Below are positions 14,986 to 25,060 of a stretch of DNA of 64,000 bases, in pieces. Below the pieces are notes generated by a model, which saw nothing but the letters and a program-made list of their open reading frames with translations, had not been told where the DNA came from and did no database searches. The translations under genes were made by a program, and so were the position numbers. The stretch is from JAQVEM01 sp964603595 (lineage in GTDB: Bacteria > Actinomycetota > Humimicrobiia > Humimicrobiales > Humimicrobiaceae): NCBI GenBank assembly GCA_964603595.1, contig CAZRVN010000002.1, positions 62,001 through 126,000 on the forward strand. The letters run 5' to 3'. The number at the start of each line of letters is the position of its first letter. Position 1 is the first letter of the stretch.

Positions 14986-16923
14986 ATGAAGTTAACATTG
15001 AAGAATAAACTTATATTACTTCTTATTATAACAGGTCTGATTGTAATAATTATGACAGGTTCCATACTTGTATTCAATATGAGAAGTAATATGTTTAATA
15101 TTATCTACGAGGATTATAAAAACCAGCTAGAGCATATAGACTTTGCAGTTTATAACTTATTTAGTGAAGTTGAAAGTAATGTAGAAACGCTTACCTCAAT
15201 AGATATAGTGAGAACCAGAGACGACAGTGAGTTTACCAATTTCCTTAATGCCGATAAGGAAACATTCCAGTATAAATATGGAATCGTCGAGCAGGAAATA
15301 ATAAACATATTTAATAGTTTCAGAGTGACGCATCCTTATATTAATTCCGTTTATATGGGCAGGGAAAATGGTAGTTTTGTGAGGTCCCATAAAAGAGTTG
15401 AGCCAACAAAATATGACCCCAGGGAAAGACCATGGTATATTGCTGCAAAGGAAAATCCGGATGAAATTGTTATGATAGAGCCATACAGGTCAGTAACTGC
15501 AACGGATATTAACATAGGAGTTGAGAAAGCGCTGGTAGATGAAAATGGGGAAGTTTTTGGAGTAGTTGGTATGGATGTCACGCTGGAAAATCTTACCGAT
15601 TATATTTCAAATATGGAAGTAGGAAAAGGCGGATGGGCTATTTTGATCGATGAAAATGGCGATATACTTGTAGGCCGTAATGAGGAAGAGCAGTTAAAAA
15701 ATATTTCAGATTTTGGGCAGGAAAATCTTGACAAAATTATGGACCAGATACAGGGATATACTATTTTAAAGGAGGATTCGAAAGAATATTATCTCTTTTT
15801 TAACACCTCAGCAGAGACGGGCTGGAAAATATGTCTGGTTATTCCAGTTGGTGAAATTAATTATGGAGTTTGGGTTTATGTAATAAGTAATATTATTATA
15901 CTACTTTTATCTTTGACTATTCTTGGCATTTTAATACTTATAGGGCTTGAAAAATTTGTTATAGATCCTATAAAAAAACTCAGTGTCAATTCAGGCTTGA
16001 TTGCCGAAACAGGTAACCTGGAACATTTAATTAAAGTGGAATCACAGGATGAGATAGGGCATCTTACCCGGTCTTTCAACCAAATGATGAAGAGTATAAA
16101 TAAATCTAATAAAGATCTTAAAAATTCAGAGAAAAGACTGAGGAGACTTAATAATGAACTGGAAGAAAAAGTTAAGAAAAGAACAGAGGACCTGGCACAT
16201 GCAAATGTCAGGCTCAAAGAGCTGGACCGTTTGAAAAGTATGTTCATTGCCAGCATGAGTCATGAATTAAGGACACCGTTAAACTCAATAATCGGCTTTA
16301 CCAGTCTGATACTCATGGGCATGGCCGGAAAAATTAATGATGAACAGGAGAAGCAGCTTTTAATGGCAAAAAGTAGCGCGAATCATCTACTGGAGCTTGT
16401 AAATGATGTAATAGATGTAAGTAAAATAGAGGCAGGACAGGTCGACATATCAATTGAGGATTTCAACCTGTTTGAAGTCCTGAAGGAGATAGAAGACTCA
16501 TTTAAGATTATGGTTAAAGAAAAAGGTCTTCACCTGAGTCTGAAATCTCCGAAGAAAATTATAATAAGAAGCGACTGCCGCCGGGTAAAGCAGATTATAA
16601 TGAATTTTGTAAGTAATGCTCTTAAATTTACCAGGAAAGGTAATATAGAAATAAAAGCAAGGAGAAGAAATAGTAAAGTAAGGATAGTAGTTTCTGATAC
16701 TGGTATCGGCATAAAGGAAGAGGATATAAAACAATTATTCAAGCAATTCAGTAGAGTTCAGACCAGAGGGGTTCCTGAAATGGAAGGCACAGGTCTGGGG
16801 CTTTATCTGTCAAGAAAGATGGCTGTTCTTTTAAAAGGAAAGATTGGGGTAGGAAGTGTTTTTGGTAAGGGAAGTAATTTTTACCTGGATTTACCATTAA
16901 AATATAAGGATGACAGGAAATAA
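14986..16923 (+). CDS. Cache-HAMP sensor histidine kinase
   Basis: This 645 aa protein has an N-terminal membrane helix (8-30), a large extracellular double-Cache sensor region (about 35-285, with DPRERPWYIAAKENPDEIVM typical of the family), a second helix (290-318), a HAMP domain, a coiled coil, a HisKA domain with H426 in SHELRTPLNSIIGF, and an ATPase domain with VKQIIMNFVSNALKFT, DTGIGI and GTGLGLYLS. Cache sensors of this type usually bind small organic acids or amino acids. Its overlap with the next gene suggests it phosphorylates the small response regulator that follows. Confidence 0.96.
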   Translation: MKLTLKNKLILLLIITGLIVIIMTGSILVFNMRSNMFNIIYEDYKNQLEHIDFAVYNLFSEVESNVETLTSIDIVRTRDDSEFTNFLNADKETFQYKYGIVEQEIINIFNSFRVTHPYINSVYMGRENGSFVRSHKRVEPTKYDPRERPWYIAAKENPDEIVMIEPYRSVTATDINIGVEKALVDENGEVFGVVGMDVTLENLTDYISNMEVGKGGWAILIDENGDILVGRNEEEQLKNISDFGQENLDKIMDQIQGYTILKEDSKEYYLFFNTSAETGWKICLVIPVGEINYGVWVYVISNIIILLLSLTILGILILIGLEKFVIDPIKKLSVNSGLIAETGNLEHLIKVESQDEIGHLTRSFNQMMKSINKSNKDLKNSEKRLRRLNNELEEKVKKRTEDLAHANVRLKELDRLKSMFIASMSHELRTPLNSIIGFTSLILMGMAGKINDEQEKQLLMAKSSANHLLELVNDVIDVSKIEAGQVDISIEDFNLFEVLKEIEDSFKIMVKEKGLHLSLKSPKKIIIRSDCRRVKQIIMNFVSNALKFTRKGNIEIKARRRNSKVRIVVSDTGIGIKEEDIKQLFKQFSRVQTRGVPEMEGTGLGLYLSRKMAVLLKGKIGVGSVFGKGSNFYLDLPLKYKDDRK

Positions 16924-16924
16924 A

Positions 16925-17284
16925 ATGAAAAAAATACTTGTGGTGGAAGATAACGAAAAAAATATGTATCTTATGGATTTTCTTCTTAAGAAGAATAATT
17001 ATAAGGTAATGAAAGCTACCAGTGGTAACGAAGGAGTGAGGATCGCGCTAGAAGAAAACCCTGATTTAATTTTGATGGATATTCAGCTACCTGATATCAA
17101 TGGACTGGAAGCAACCAGGGTGATAAGAAAATCGAAATCTAGCAAAAAAATTCCAATAATTGCTGTTACATCTTATGCCATGAGTGGTGATAAGGAGAGA
17201 CTTATAAGGGGAGGTTGCACAGGATATATCGAGAAGCCGATAAATATTGAAGCTTTTTTATCTGAAATTAAGAAGTATTTATAA
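16925..17284 (+). CDS. Single-domain response regulator (DivK/CheY-like)
   Basis: A 119 aa receiver domain only: acidic pocket VVEDN, phospho-accepting Asp in LILMDIQLPDINGLEATR, Thr in AVTSYAM and Lys in IEKPIN. ATG 16925 is chosen because MKKILVVEDNEKN is the normal family start, although an ATG at 16910 overlapping the kinase stop is also possible. With no output domain it must pass the signal on by protein contact or phosphotransfer, most likely to the REC-HD-GYP protein downstream or as a negative phosphate sink. Confidence 0.94.
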   Translation: MKKILVVEDNEKNMYLMDFLLKKNNYKVMKATSGNEGVRIALEENPDLILMDIQLPDINGLEATRVIRKSKSSKKIPIIAVTSYAMSGDKERLIRGGCTGYIEKPINIEAFLSEIKKYL

Positions 17285-17337
17285 GTAGCAATATTAAAAA
17301 AATAAGTGGTAACATTTTATAAGATGGAGGTTATAAA

Positions 17338-18849
17338 ATGAAGATCTTAATAGTGGATGACAATTTAGATAGCTTGTATTTACTTGATACTCTTCTTACC
17401 AAAAGTGGCTATAATACTATAAAAGCTGAGAATGGAGTTGAGGCACTTGGAAAGTTAAAAAAGAATAAAGTTGATGTAATCATATCTGATGTGCTGATGC
17501 CAAAAATGGATGGATTTCAGTTGTGCAGGAAGTGTAAAGAGGATGAGAGGTTGAAGGAAATTCCCTTTTTAATCTACACTGCGACCTATAAGAGAAAACA
17601 GGATGAGGAGTTTGTCCTCGGTCTTGGTGCAGAGAGGTTTATAATTAAGCCACAGGAACCTAAAAATTTACTGAAAATCCTTGATGATGTTATATCGAAG
17701 GGAAAAAAGAAAAAATCCGGAGCACGATTTAAAAAACCTGTAAGAGAAGAATTATACCTGGAGGAGTATAACAAAAGGGTAATAAAAAAATTAGAAGATA
17801 AAGTAAAAAACCTGAACAGAGAAATTTCCAGGCGCAAGAAGACTGAAGATGAGCTATATACAAGAGTTAAGGAATTGAATTGTCTTTACTCATTAGCAAA
17901 TCTGACAATGAAGCAGGATATATCACTGGAAAAATTATTTGAGAGTACAATAAAAAGTATGCACAAGGGGATGCAGTACCCTGAATTAGTTTGCGGCAGG
18001 ATAGTGTTTGATAAAAAAGATTTTAGAACAGATAATTTCAAGAAAACGAAATGGAAAGAATGCAGAGACATCAAGGTGGGAGGAAAGAATAAGGGGGTAA
18101 TAGAAGTATATTATATTAAAAAGAGGCCAGGGACCGGTAAAACAAGTTTTTCAAGGGAAGAAAAAAGATTGATTAATGGAGTATCTGAAATAATAAGTGT
18201 GCATATAGAACAAAAATTATCTGCAGAAGAACTTGAAGAAAGTTATAGTAAAATAAACACATTATTTGACTGCATAACGAAGACTCTGGCTTATATTGTT
18301 GAAGCAAGGGACCCTTATACTTCAGGTCATCAAAAAAAAGTAGCAATCCTGGCAACTGCTATTGCAGAAAAGATGGGGATGGATGAAGAAACGATAGAAG
18401 CCATAAATACTACATCGCTTATTCATGATATAGGAAAATTAAAAATACCTACTTCCATATTGACAAAACCAGGAAGGTTAACTGATGTGGAGTTTAAGAT
18501 GATAAAAACCCACCCTGTTGTTGGCTATGAAATATTAAAAGACATAAGATTTCCTTATCCGGTTGCAGATATTGTACTTCAACATCATGAAAGGCTTGAT
18601 GGATCGGGGTATCCAAAAGGGTTAAAAAGCAAGGATATATCTTTAGAAGCTAAGGTGATAGCTGTTGCTGATGCAATGGAGGCAATGACATCTCATAGGC
18701 CCTACAGGCCATCACTGGGGTTGGATAAAGCTATAGAGGAGATCAATAAAGGTAATGGTAAATTATATGACCAAGAAATAGTGGATATCAGCATAGATCT
18801 GCTCAGGAAAAAAGCTTTTATAAAAAAAATGGAAAGAGCAGCTAATTAA
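17338..18849 (+). CDS. REC-HD-GYP cyclic-di-GMP phosphodiesterase
   Basis: The 503 aa protein has an N-terminal receiver (ILIVDDN, VIISDVLMPKMDGFQLC, IIKPQEP), a coiled coil (about 135-180), a GAF-like middle region that opens with ELYTRVKELNCLYSLANLT, and a C-terminal HD-GYP domain with H363-D364 in HDIGKLKIPTSIL and HHERLDGSGYPKGL. HD-GYP domains with these residues hydrolyse cyclic-di-GMP. A GGAGG site precedes the ATG. It ends with an 8 bp tail-to-tail overlap with the DUF3048 gene. It is probably the output of the kinase upstream and opposes the divergent GGDEF protein. Confidence 0.95.
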   Translation: MKILIVDDNLDSLYLLDTLLTKSGYNTIKAENGVEALGKLKKNKVDVIISDVLMPKMDGFQLCRKCKEDERLKEIPFLIYTATYKRKQDEEFVLGLGAERFIIKPQEPKNLLKILDDVISKGKKKKSGARFKKPVREELYLEEYNKRVIKKLEDKVKNLNREISRRKKTEDELYTRVKELNCLYSLANLTMKQDISLEKLFESTIKSMHKGMQYPELVCGRIVFDKKDFRTDNFKKTKWKECRDIKVGGKNKGVIEVYYIKKRPGTGKTSFSREEKRLINGVSEIISVHIEQKLSAEELEESYSKINTLFDCITKTLAYIVEARDPYTSGHQKKVAILATAIAEKMGMDEETIEAINTTSLIHDIGKLKIPTSILTKPGRLTDVEFKMIKTHPVVGYEILKDIRFPYPVADIVLQHHERLDGSGYPKGLKSKDISLEAKVIAVADAMEAMTSHRPYRPSLGLDKAIEEINKGNGKLYDQEIVDISIDLLRKKAFIKKMERAAN

Positions 18850-19882
18850 AGTTAACCTTGTCCGTGCCTTGTACAATTGATATCCAGGTTGAGCCCCCGT
18901 TAAATGAGATCCTGCTGCCGCTGTTATCTGTAAATATAAATGGCTCGTACACACTTCCACGCTGCCAGCTGCCGCAGATTGCCTTACCGTCAAGAAAGAT
19001 ATAAGCAGCTCCGCTTCCTGTAGTTCTTACATCCATATGTCCGTATTTATCAAGGGGTCCAAGAATGTCTGTAACCATAACCACTATATTTTTTGCCGTG
19101 ATTTGATTACCAGAATTATAATCTCTGTGGGCGTTGCCTCCCATATAACGCAGGTAATAATTACCATTTTTAATATAAGTATAATCTACATCAAAACCTC
19201 GTGGCGAGTATGCCTGGGTGGAAAAGTCAATATGAATGTTTGAGATGTTTCCTCTGGCTGACATGGGTGTTTCACTCTTATATGGGAATGGGATACCGTT
19301 GCCTTCAAGAGGATAACCCAGCTGACTGGCTTTTTCCCTTAATTTTGCTACTGACATAAAAGCGGTATGTTCCTGAATTGAACTTCTATTCCAGTCTCGC
19401 CAGTAAGGGGCCTGCCCTGTAATAGAGCTATTGCCTGACCTATCTGGCATTGCGCTTAAAACATACATGTTCATATTTTCTATTGCTTTATAGCATTCAG
19501 GGTATGTGCCAAAAAAAGCATAAATTGGGTCAAAACCCCTGGCAATTTCTGCGTAATACGGTCTGGCACTTCTTACCGGACCTACCATGGGAGCATTATT
19601 GGAATTATAAATTGCCACAAATCTGGTAATTCCATACTCATCTACGACTTCAAACACTACATCTGCAAGTATTAACCCTGATTGCGGCCTGGCTGCAAAA
19701 CTGTTTTCAACCATAACAGCAACCGGCCTGGTGCCAGCTCCCAGTATAGACAGGCTTGATTCCTGCTGGTATGTACTTGACTGCCGACCTACCCAGCCAG
19801 ATAGTGGGATTGTACAGATTAAAATTGTTATAATAATTAATACGGCTAAAATTAGACCATGTCTATTTATTCTAGGTTTCAT
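18842..19882 (-). CDS. DUF3048 (YerB-like) exported protein
   Basis: This 346 aa protein has an N-terminal membrane anchor or signal (LILAVLIIITILICTIP) and then the DUF3048 pattern: RPVAVMVENSFAARPQSGL, ADVVFEVVDEYGITRFVAIY, and GPVRSARPYYAEIARGFDP. The C-terminal part (NIVVMVTDI, GSWQRGSVYEPFIFTDNSG) is the second half of the same family. Members such as YerB in Bacillus are exported, and their molecular role is not established. No lipobox Cys is visible. Promoter region lies in the AT-rich gap before PhoU. Confidence 0.9.
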   Translation of the reverse strand: MKPRINRHGLILAVLIIITILICTIPLSGWVGRQSSTYQQESSLSILGAGTRPVAVMVENSFAARPQSGLILADVVFEVVDEYGITRFVAIYNSNNAPMVGPVRSARPYYAEIARGFDPIYAFFGTYPECYKAIENMNMYVLSAMPDRSGNSSITGQAPYWRDWNRSSIQEHTAFMSVAKLREKASQLGYPLEGNGIPFPYKSETPMSARGNISNIHIDFSTQAYSPRGFDVDYTYIKNGNYYLRYMGGNAHRDYNSGNQITAKNIVVMVTDILGPLDKYGHMDVRTTGSGAAYIFLDGKAICGSWQRGSVYEPFIFTDNSGSRISFNGGSTWISIVQGTDKVNFN

Positions 19883-20099
19883 TATATCCTTTTATTTATT
19901 TGATAAAATTGTTTTGCATAAAATTATACTTTATGAGGATATTATATGGAAAGGAAAACTTTGTTTTTTTTGAGAAGCAATATCTTTTGTTTAAAATATT
20001 TTTAAGCAAATTGTAAATAGAGTCTATGAATGTGGAACATTCTATTGTAGAAATTGGATATGAGAGTGAGTTTTGTAAGTTGAGGGATAGCGAATGTTT

Positions 20100-20771
20100 T
20101 TAGGTATCATTGTGGAAAATAGTATAGTCCCCCGCGAGGTAGTACTGAACCCTTTCACCAATATTGACTGAATGGTCTCCAATTCTTTCTAGATACCTTG
20201 CAACCAGTGATAAATCAGCAATAATCTTTATATTTTCTTCTTTATTAGATGAAAAGGAGTATAATTTCCGGATAATTGCTTTTTCTATATTGTCTATGTC
20301 ATCATCTATCCTAATCATTCTGGAAGCAAGTCGCGGATTAGATTCCTTAAAAGCAGTGGCAGCTTTATCAAGTATTGATATAGATAGATTAAGCATCTCC
20401 AGTAGCAATTTTTTAAGATCCTCATCTAAATATTGTATATCCATTTTAGACAGACCTCTGGTTACTTTGGCAATATTAACGGAAAGGTCACCTATCCGCT
20501 CAAGCTGTATTATTATATTGCTGACCGAATGTATATATCTTAAGTCTTTTGCCAGAGGTTGGTATTCTGCCTGAAGTACAACACATTTTTCTTCAATGGA
20601 GATTTCGTAATCGTCTATCATGTCATCTTCATCTATTACTTTTTGGGCAAGGACAGGGTCCCTGTTAATTAAAGATTTAACAGCTCTGGCTACCGCCTCC
20701 CGGGCAAGGTTGGCCATAGATAAAACATTTTCAGAAATCTCGTTAATCCGCTTATAAAATACTTTTCTCAT
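20100..20771 (-). CDS. phoU: Phosphate uptake regulator PhoU
   Basis: A 223 aa all-helical protein with two repeats of the PhoU three-helix bundle, each with the metal-binding E/DxxxD pattern (DDMIDDYEISIEEKCV and DDDIDNIEKAIIRKL). DLRYIHSVSNIIIQLERIGD and DLSLVARYLERIGDHSVNIGE are the family's signature helices. It follows the Na/Pi cotransporter gene with a 21 bp gap, so PhoU here probably controls that transporter, since no Pst genes are present in the window. Confidence 0.95.
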   Translation of the reverse strand: MRKVFYKRINEISENVLSMANLAREAVARAVKSLINRDPVLAQKVIDEDDMIDDYEISIEEKCVVLQAEYQPLAKDLRYIHSVSNIIIQLERIGDLSVNIAKVTRGLSKMDIQYLDEDLKKLLLEMLNLSISILDKAATAFKESNPRLASRMIRIDDDIDNIEKAIIRKLYSFSSNKEENIKIIADLSLVARYLERIGDHSVNIGERVQYYLAGDYTIFHNDT

Positions 20772-20792
20772 ATTATTGAAGGGTTAATTAAA

Positions 20793-22412
20793 TTAATATT
20801 CTTTAATATTTGAAAGATTTCTGGATATACCATAGAGTAAATCGCCGGTTCTTTCAAGATGTAATATGATATCTGCAAAAACTACTCCTGAAAGGGGTGC
20901 GCATTTATTTTTCCGGAGTCTTTCCAAGTGGTTAGCACGTATGTCTTTTACAATCGAGTCTATCTCGGATTCTTTTTTTTCACATTTTTTAAGCATATTC
21001 AGGTTACCGTTTTCCATACATGATATCAGAGAATCAAAAAGCTGGTTGACTTTAGTACGTGCTAGTTCTAACTCCTCAAAAGCAATTTTACTAAAGGTCA
21101 TTCTATTTTCCTCTTTTACCAGTATCAGGTAGAGTATGCTCTCAGCATGGTCACCGGCTCTTTCTGCATCATAAGCGATATGGAGCAGATTGGTCAATTT
21201 ATTAGAAAGTCTTAAGCCCAGTGATTTTTGTGATATTTTAGTAAGATATCTTATTGTATCTTCTGTGATGCTGTCTACAGCAGCTTCTCTGTCAAGTACT
21301 TTTTTTTCAATTATTATGTCTTTTTTATATAATCTTTCAAACGAAAGGTTCAGCATCTCCTGTGTTATTTTTATTATTCTTAATAATTCTTTCTTTGACT
21401 GTTCCAATGAGAGTGAAGGAGTATTAATTAATCTGCTGTCAAGGTATAAGGCATTTTTATGAACTGTTATATCAGTGCCCGGAATTAATTTTAAGACTAT
21501 TTTTTCAAACAGGCCAATCATCGGGAAAAGGATTATGGTAGTAGTTATATTGAAAACAGTATGTATATTGGCAATCTGGTGGGTTATGCTTTTACCGCTT
21601 AAGCTTATAATTAAAGGCTGCAGTCTTATTACATATAAAAGAATGACAAAAATTATAGTACCAAAGATATTAAACATAAGGTGGGAAAAAGCAGTTCTTT
21701 TAGCTGTAACTGTAGTTCCGATACTTGATATTAATGCAGTTGAACAGGTACCAATATTATCTCCAATAAGTACTGGTATGGCTGCTTCAATAGGTATAAG
21801 ACCCTGGGAAGCAAGAGCTATAAGAAGCCCGATAGTAGCTGAACTGCTCTGAAGCATTGTGGTTAAACTAAGGCCAACAAGAATTCCATAGAAGGGATTT
21901 GTGCTGAAAACTAAAATAAAATTTTTAAAAGCTTCATTATCCCTGAGGGGCACCATTGCGTTTTTCATTATAGTCATACCCAGGAAAATTAATCCCAGCC
22001 CTATTATGGTCATCCCAATGTTTTTATATCTTCTTCTTTTGCTTAAAAAATAGAGCAGGAATCCTATTATAATTAGAGGATAAGAAAGAATATCTATATT
22101 AAAGGAGACTATCTGGGCAGTAATGGTAGTACCAATATTTGCACCCATAATTATTCCGATTGCCTGTTTTAAAGTTATAAGGCCGGCATTTACAAAGCCA
22201 ACTGTCATTACTGATGTAGCGCTGCTGCTCTGAATAAGCATAGTAGTAAAAACTCCCACCAGGACTGTTGACCAGGATTTCTTTGTAAGAGTGTTTATAA
22301 TTGTTTTTAATTTGTTAGAAGTAACTTTTTGAAGACTGCTGCTTAGTCTATTAATACCAAAAATAAAAAGGGCTAAACCGCCCAGTATTTCTATAACCAG
22401 TTTAAAATACAT
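20793..22412 (-). CDS. Na/Pi cotransporter (NptA family) with PhoU-like tail
   Basis: This 539 aa protein has an N-terminal transport domain (~1-315) with two inverted repeats carrying the QSSSA motif (TMLIQSSSATSVMTVGF near 60 and TTMLQSSSATIGLLIA near 185). The C-terminal ~220 residues are a helical PhoU-like domain with paired E/D motifs (DREAAVDSITEDTIRYL, YDAERAGDHAESI). It should take up phosphate with sodium. The fused PhoU-like tail plus the separate phoU gene downstream point to local control by phosphate level. Confidence 0.94.
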   Translation of the reverse strand: MYFKLVIEILGGLALFIFGINRLSSSLQKVTSNKLKTIINTLTKKSWSTVLVGVFTTMLIQSSSATSVMTVGFVNAGLITLKQAIGIIMGANIGTTITAQIVSFNIDILSYPLIIIGFLLYFLSKRRRYKNIGMTIIGLGLIFLGMTIMKNAMVPLRDNEAFKNFILVFSTNPFYGILVGLSLTTMLQSSSATIGLLIALASQGLIPIEAAIPVLIGDNIGTCSTALISSIGTTVTAKRTAFSHLMFNIFGTIIFVILLYVIRLQPLIISLSGKSITHQIANIHTVFNITTTIILFPMIGLFEKIVLKLIPGTDITVHKNALYLDSRLINTPSLSLEQSKKELLRIIKITQEMLNLSFERLYKKDIIIEKKVLDREAAVDSITEDTIRYLTKISQKSLGLRLSNKLTNLLHIAYDAERAGDHAESILYLILVKEENRMTFSKIAFEELELARTKVNQLFDSLISCMENGNLNMLKKCEKKESEIDSIVKDIRANHLERLRKNKCAPLSGVVFADIILHLERTGDLLYGISRNLSNIKEY

Positions 22413-22649
22413 AGATTTTAGTTTGAATTTATAATAGCTAACAGTGATTATAATAGAATAGGATAAATTATTGAATAACTAAATTAATTTTTTTTTAGCA
22501 CTTTCAAAAATTAATTGTGCTGGATAAAAAATATCTAGTTTTTTGAATTATTAAGTAATGTGAAATATTAGAGGTGTATATTAATTGGTATTTTTCTTCA
22601 AATACAATATAATTATTAAAAATTATATTTTAAATTAATTCTAGGTTAT

Positions 22650-23060
22650 ATGAATATTTTTAAAATTGTTTTACATAGTTTTATTCTTGCTACTATAAAT
22701 ATAATTGGGGTAGTGTTTGGCTTTGGAGTTTATCATTTTTTAATAAGATATAACCAGCTGTTAATGCAAATCCCTATGGCTGCTGTTTTTTCTGTTATAG
22801 TTTTTACTACCTGGATAGTTATATTGAGATATAAAAATGTTCTTAAACTTCTACCTGAAGGAAAGCTGGAATTTTTCCTGATATTTTTATTCTCAATGGC
22901 CTGGCTGCCGGTAATATTTATACCCCTGCATTATATTACCCAGGGATATATTACTTCTTTCGGGAACATTTACATAAACTGGCTTTTTCAGATACCAACA
23001 AATATCCTAATAATCCTTATTACCTATTTAATTATATCCGGTAAGCCGGTGAAGAAATAA
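22650..23060 (+). CDS. Small four-helix membrane protein, unknown
   Basis: 136 aa, with four hydrophobic segments (about 5-28, 40-58, 70-92 and 110-130) and almost no loops. I see no motif that names a family. The start has only a weak ribosome site (CTAGG). It stands alone, divergent from the Na/Pi cotransporter and convergent with the LysE gene. Confidence 0.6.
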   Translation: MNIFKIVLHSFILATINIIGVVFGFGVYHFLIRYNQLLMQIPMAAVFSVIVFTTWIVILRYKNVLKLLPEGKLEFFLIFLFSMAWLPVIFIPLHYITQGYITSFGNIYINWLFQIPTNILIILITYLIISGKPVKK

Positions 23061-23157
23061 TAAAAAAATACAGGTAAAAAACATAATTGGATAGGATTTT
23101 AAAAAAGGATATATAAGGGTTTATGGTTTGAGTACTTTTTCCAATTCAAAATAGAAA

Positions 23158-23808
23158 TCATATTGCAGCTTCAACGATAAACTTTATTCCAAGATAGAAT
23201 AAGAATATGCTGCAGGCGGTAAGAATCCCGTTATAAATTTTCTGGTTAAAAAACCTGCGCCCGCTGTTTACCAGAAATCCTATAGATAAATACCAGATAA
23301 AATCTGCGCTTATATGTCCTATATAAAAGGAGGAGACACCTGCTATATTGAACTGGACACTTTTTAAAAGAAATGCCGCACCGATACTTACCCACCATAT
23401 AGACCAGTAAGGGTTTATAATACTTATAAAAGCGCCTTTGAGTACGGCAGCGCCGCTTGACCTGGCGTTAATTGTTTTTTGCTTTAATACTGATTTAAAG
23501 TCTATATTAAATCTCTTTTTAAAGATTGAGAGTATAATATCAATTCCCAGATATAAAAGAAAAATACCTCCTATTATGCTGATTATCCTGGAGGTAAGGG
23601 GGTTATCAAGTAATTTCAATATTCCCATAAAAAAGCCTATCACTACTATGAGTTCCAGCAGGGAGTGGCCCAGAACTATAAAAAAGGAAGTCCAGAATCC
23701 CTTTTTAGCCACGCTGCTTATAACCAGCGTAAGCATGGGTCCGGGAACCATTGCTCCTGAGAAAGCAACGATAAGGGAACCAAAAAAAATTTGAATAATA
23801 TCATTCAT
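23158..23808 (-). CDS. LysE/RhtB family amino-acid exporter
   Basis: The 216 aa protein has six predicted helices and the family start GSLIVAFSGAMVPGPMLTLV, with GHSLLELIVVIGF in helix 2 and INPYWSIWWVSIGAAFL in the middle, matching LysE-type translocators. These export amino acids or derivatives using the proton gradient. The start overlaps the stop of the upstream FAH hydrolase by 1 nt (TAATG), so the two are translationally coupled, and the exporter may deal with a product of that enzyme. Confidence 0.92.
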   Translation of the reverse strand: MNDIIQIFFGSLIVAFSGAMVPGPMLTLVISSVAKKGFWTSFFIVLGHSLLELIVVIGFFMGILKLLDNPLTSRIISIIGGIFLLYLGIDIILSIFKKRFNIDFKSVLKQKTINARSSGAAVLKGAFISIINPYWSIWWVSIGAAFLLKSVQFNIAGVSSFYIGHISADFIWYLSIGFLVNSGRRFFNQKIYNGILTACSIFLFYLGIKFIVEAAI

Positions 23809-24473
23809 TATCCCGCCGCGACTTTGTTTTCCAATCTCCCTATTTTTTCAATTTCGCATATTACAGAATCTCCCGGCCTGAGCAATTTTTTCTCCTTCAT
23901 AAAAACCCCTACCCCGGATGGAGTCCCTGTTGATACAAGGTCTCCTGCTTCCAGGGTAATGGAGCGGGAGATATAGGATATTAATTTAAAAGTTCCGAAT
24001 ATCATGTTCGAGGTATTCCCATCCTGCCTTAGTTCACCGTTCACATATGATTTAAGATTGAGATTGTCAGGGTCCGGTATCTTGTTTTTACTGATAATAA
24101 CAGGACCTATCGGGCAAAAAGTATTAAAACTTTTAGAGCGGTACCACTGAGATTCATTTTTTTGTATGTCCCTTGCTGTGATGTCATTTAATATGGTGTA
24201 GCCGTAAATATAATCAGATATTTTATCTTGCCAAACATTTTTTATCCTTTTACTTATTACTGCTGCAAGCTCGACCTCATAATCAAGTTCCTTTACCTCC
24301 GGAGGGTAAATTATATTTTCATTATTCTTTATAATGCAGCTTCTTGCCTTTGAAAAAAGCACGGGTTTTTTGGGAAAGCGCCCATCCTGTTCTTTTATGT
24401 GTGACCTATAGTTCATCCCCACACATACTATTTTACCGGGGGTGTAAGTGCTAATATCCGGTTCAAAAAGCAT
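23808..24473 (-). CDS. Fumarylacetoacetate hydrolase family protein
   Basis: 221 aa, single-domain FAH protein (YcgM-like length). It has the family opening KIVCVGMNYRSHIKEQ, metal ligands in LDYEVELAAVI, the ILNDITARDIQ segment with metal Asp, GPVI, and the closing GDLVSTGTPSGVG. Members hydrolyse or decarboxylate acylpyruvate-type substrates, for example oxaloacetate or 5-carboxymethyl intermediates. The substrate cannot be told from sequence. It is coupled to the LysE exporter. Confidence 0.93.
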   Translation of the reverse strand: MLFEPDISTYTPGKIVCVGMNYRSHIKEQDGRFPKKPVLFSKARSCIIKNNENIIYPPEVKELDYEVELAAVISKRIKNVWQDKISDYIYGYTILNDITARDIQKNESQWYRSKSFNTFCPIGPVIISKNKIPDPDNLNLKSYVNGELRQDGNTSNMIFGTFKLISYISRSITLEAGDLVSTGTPSGVGVFMKEKKLLRPGDSVICEIEKIGRLENKVAAG

Positions 24474-25060
24474 AAACCCTCCCTGATATTAAATTAAAAC
24501 ATGATCAGTACTTTATTCTAATTATTTTATTGCTTTTTAGAAAGACTTTTATCTAAATATCCGGGATATAAAGTTTTTGGAGGCTTCAAAAAGCGTTATT
24601 TATGATTTTTTATTATGGTTGTTATGACTGTAAGGAAATTAATATATAGGTTAAAGAATAAATTTATTTGCAATATTGTTTACCGACACTACATAAAATC
24701 TTCATTATTCCTTGTTAAAATATAGTTTCTATATAGAGTCAGCCGGATTGTTGAACTTACAGTTAGCCGGAGATGATAATATTATAAGGGGAGCGGGGGA
24801 TTCTCCCTGTCTGGATTATAATTATGGATTGTTATGTTTATTTTAAGTAACTGCAATATTAATAAGAATATTGGCATAAACACCTTTTTTAATAAGATGA
24901 GTTAAGGCCGGCATAGTATTAAGAATTATTTCTGAAGCGAACAGGCAGGGCTTTAATATCAAAAATTATAATTGGTTGTTTTCAGAAATAGATAATTAAA
25001 GTAAAATCATAAAGTTAAGTAAAAATTGTGGTGTAAAGTTAAAGGGAAAAGTGGCAATAA
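24474..25060. other. 587 bp intergenic region with a recurring motif
   Basis: No convincing gene is visible on either strand. At 24761-24773 it holds AGTTAGCCGGAGA, the same 13-mer as at 14769, followed about 35-40 nt later by a GATTC-CC-CTG pattern that also recurs there. A short GGGAG/CTCCC hairpin lies near 24795-24815. The stretch may be a long leader of the ABC exporter operon. Confidence 0.3.
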
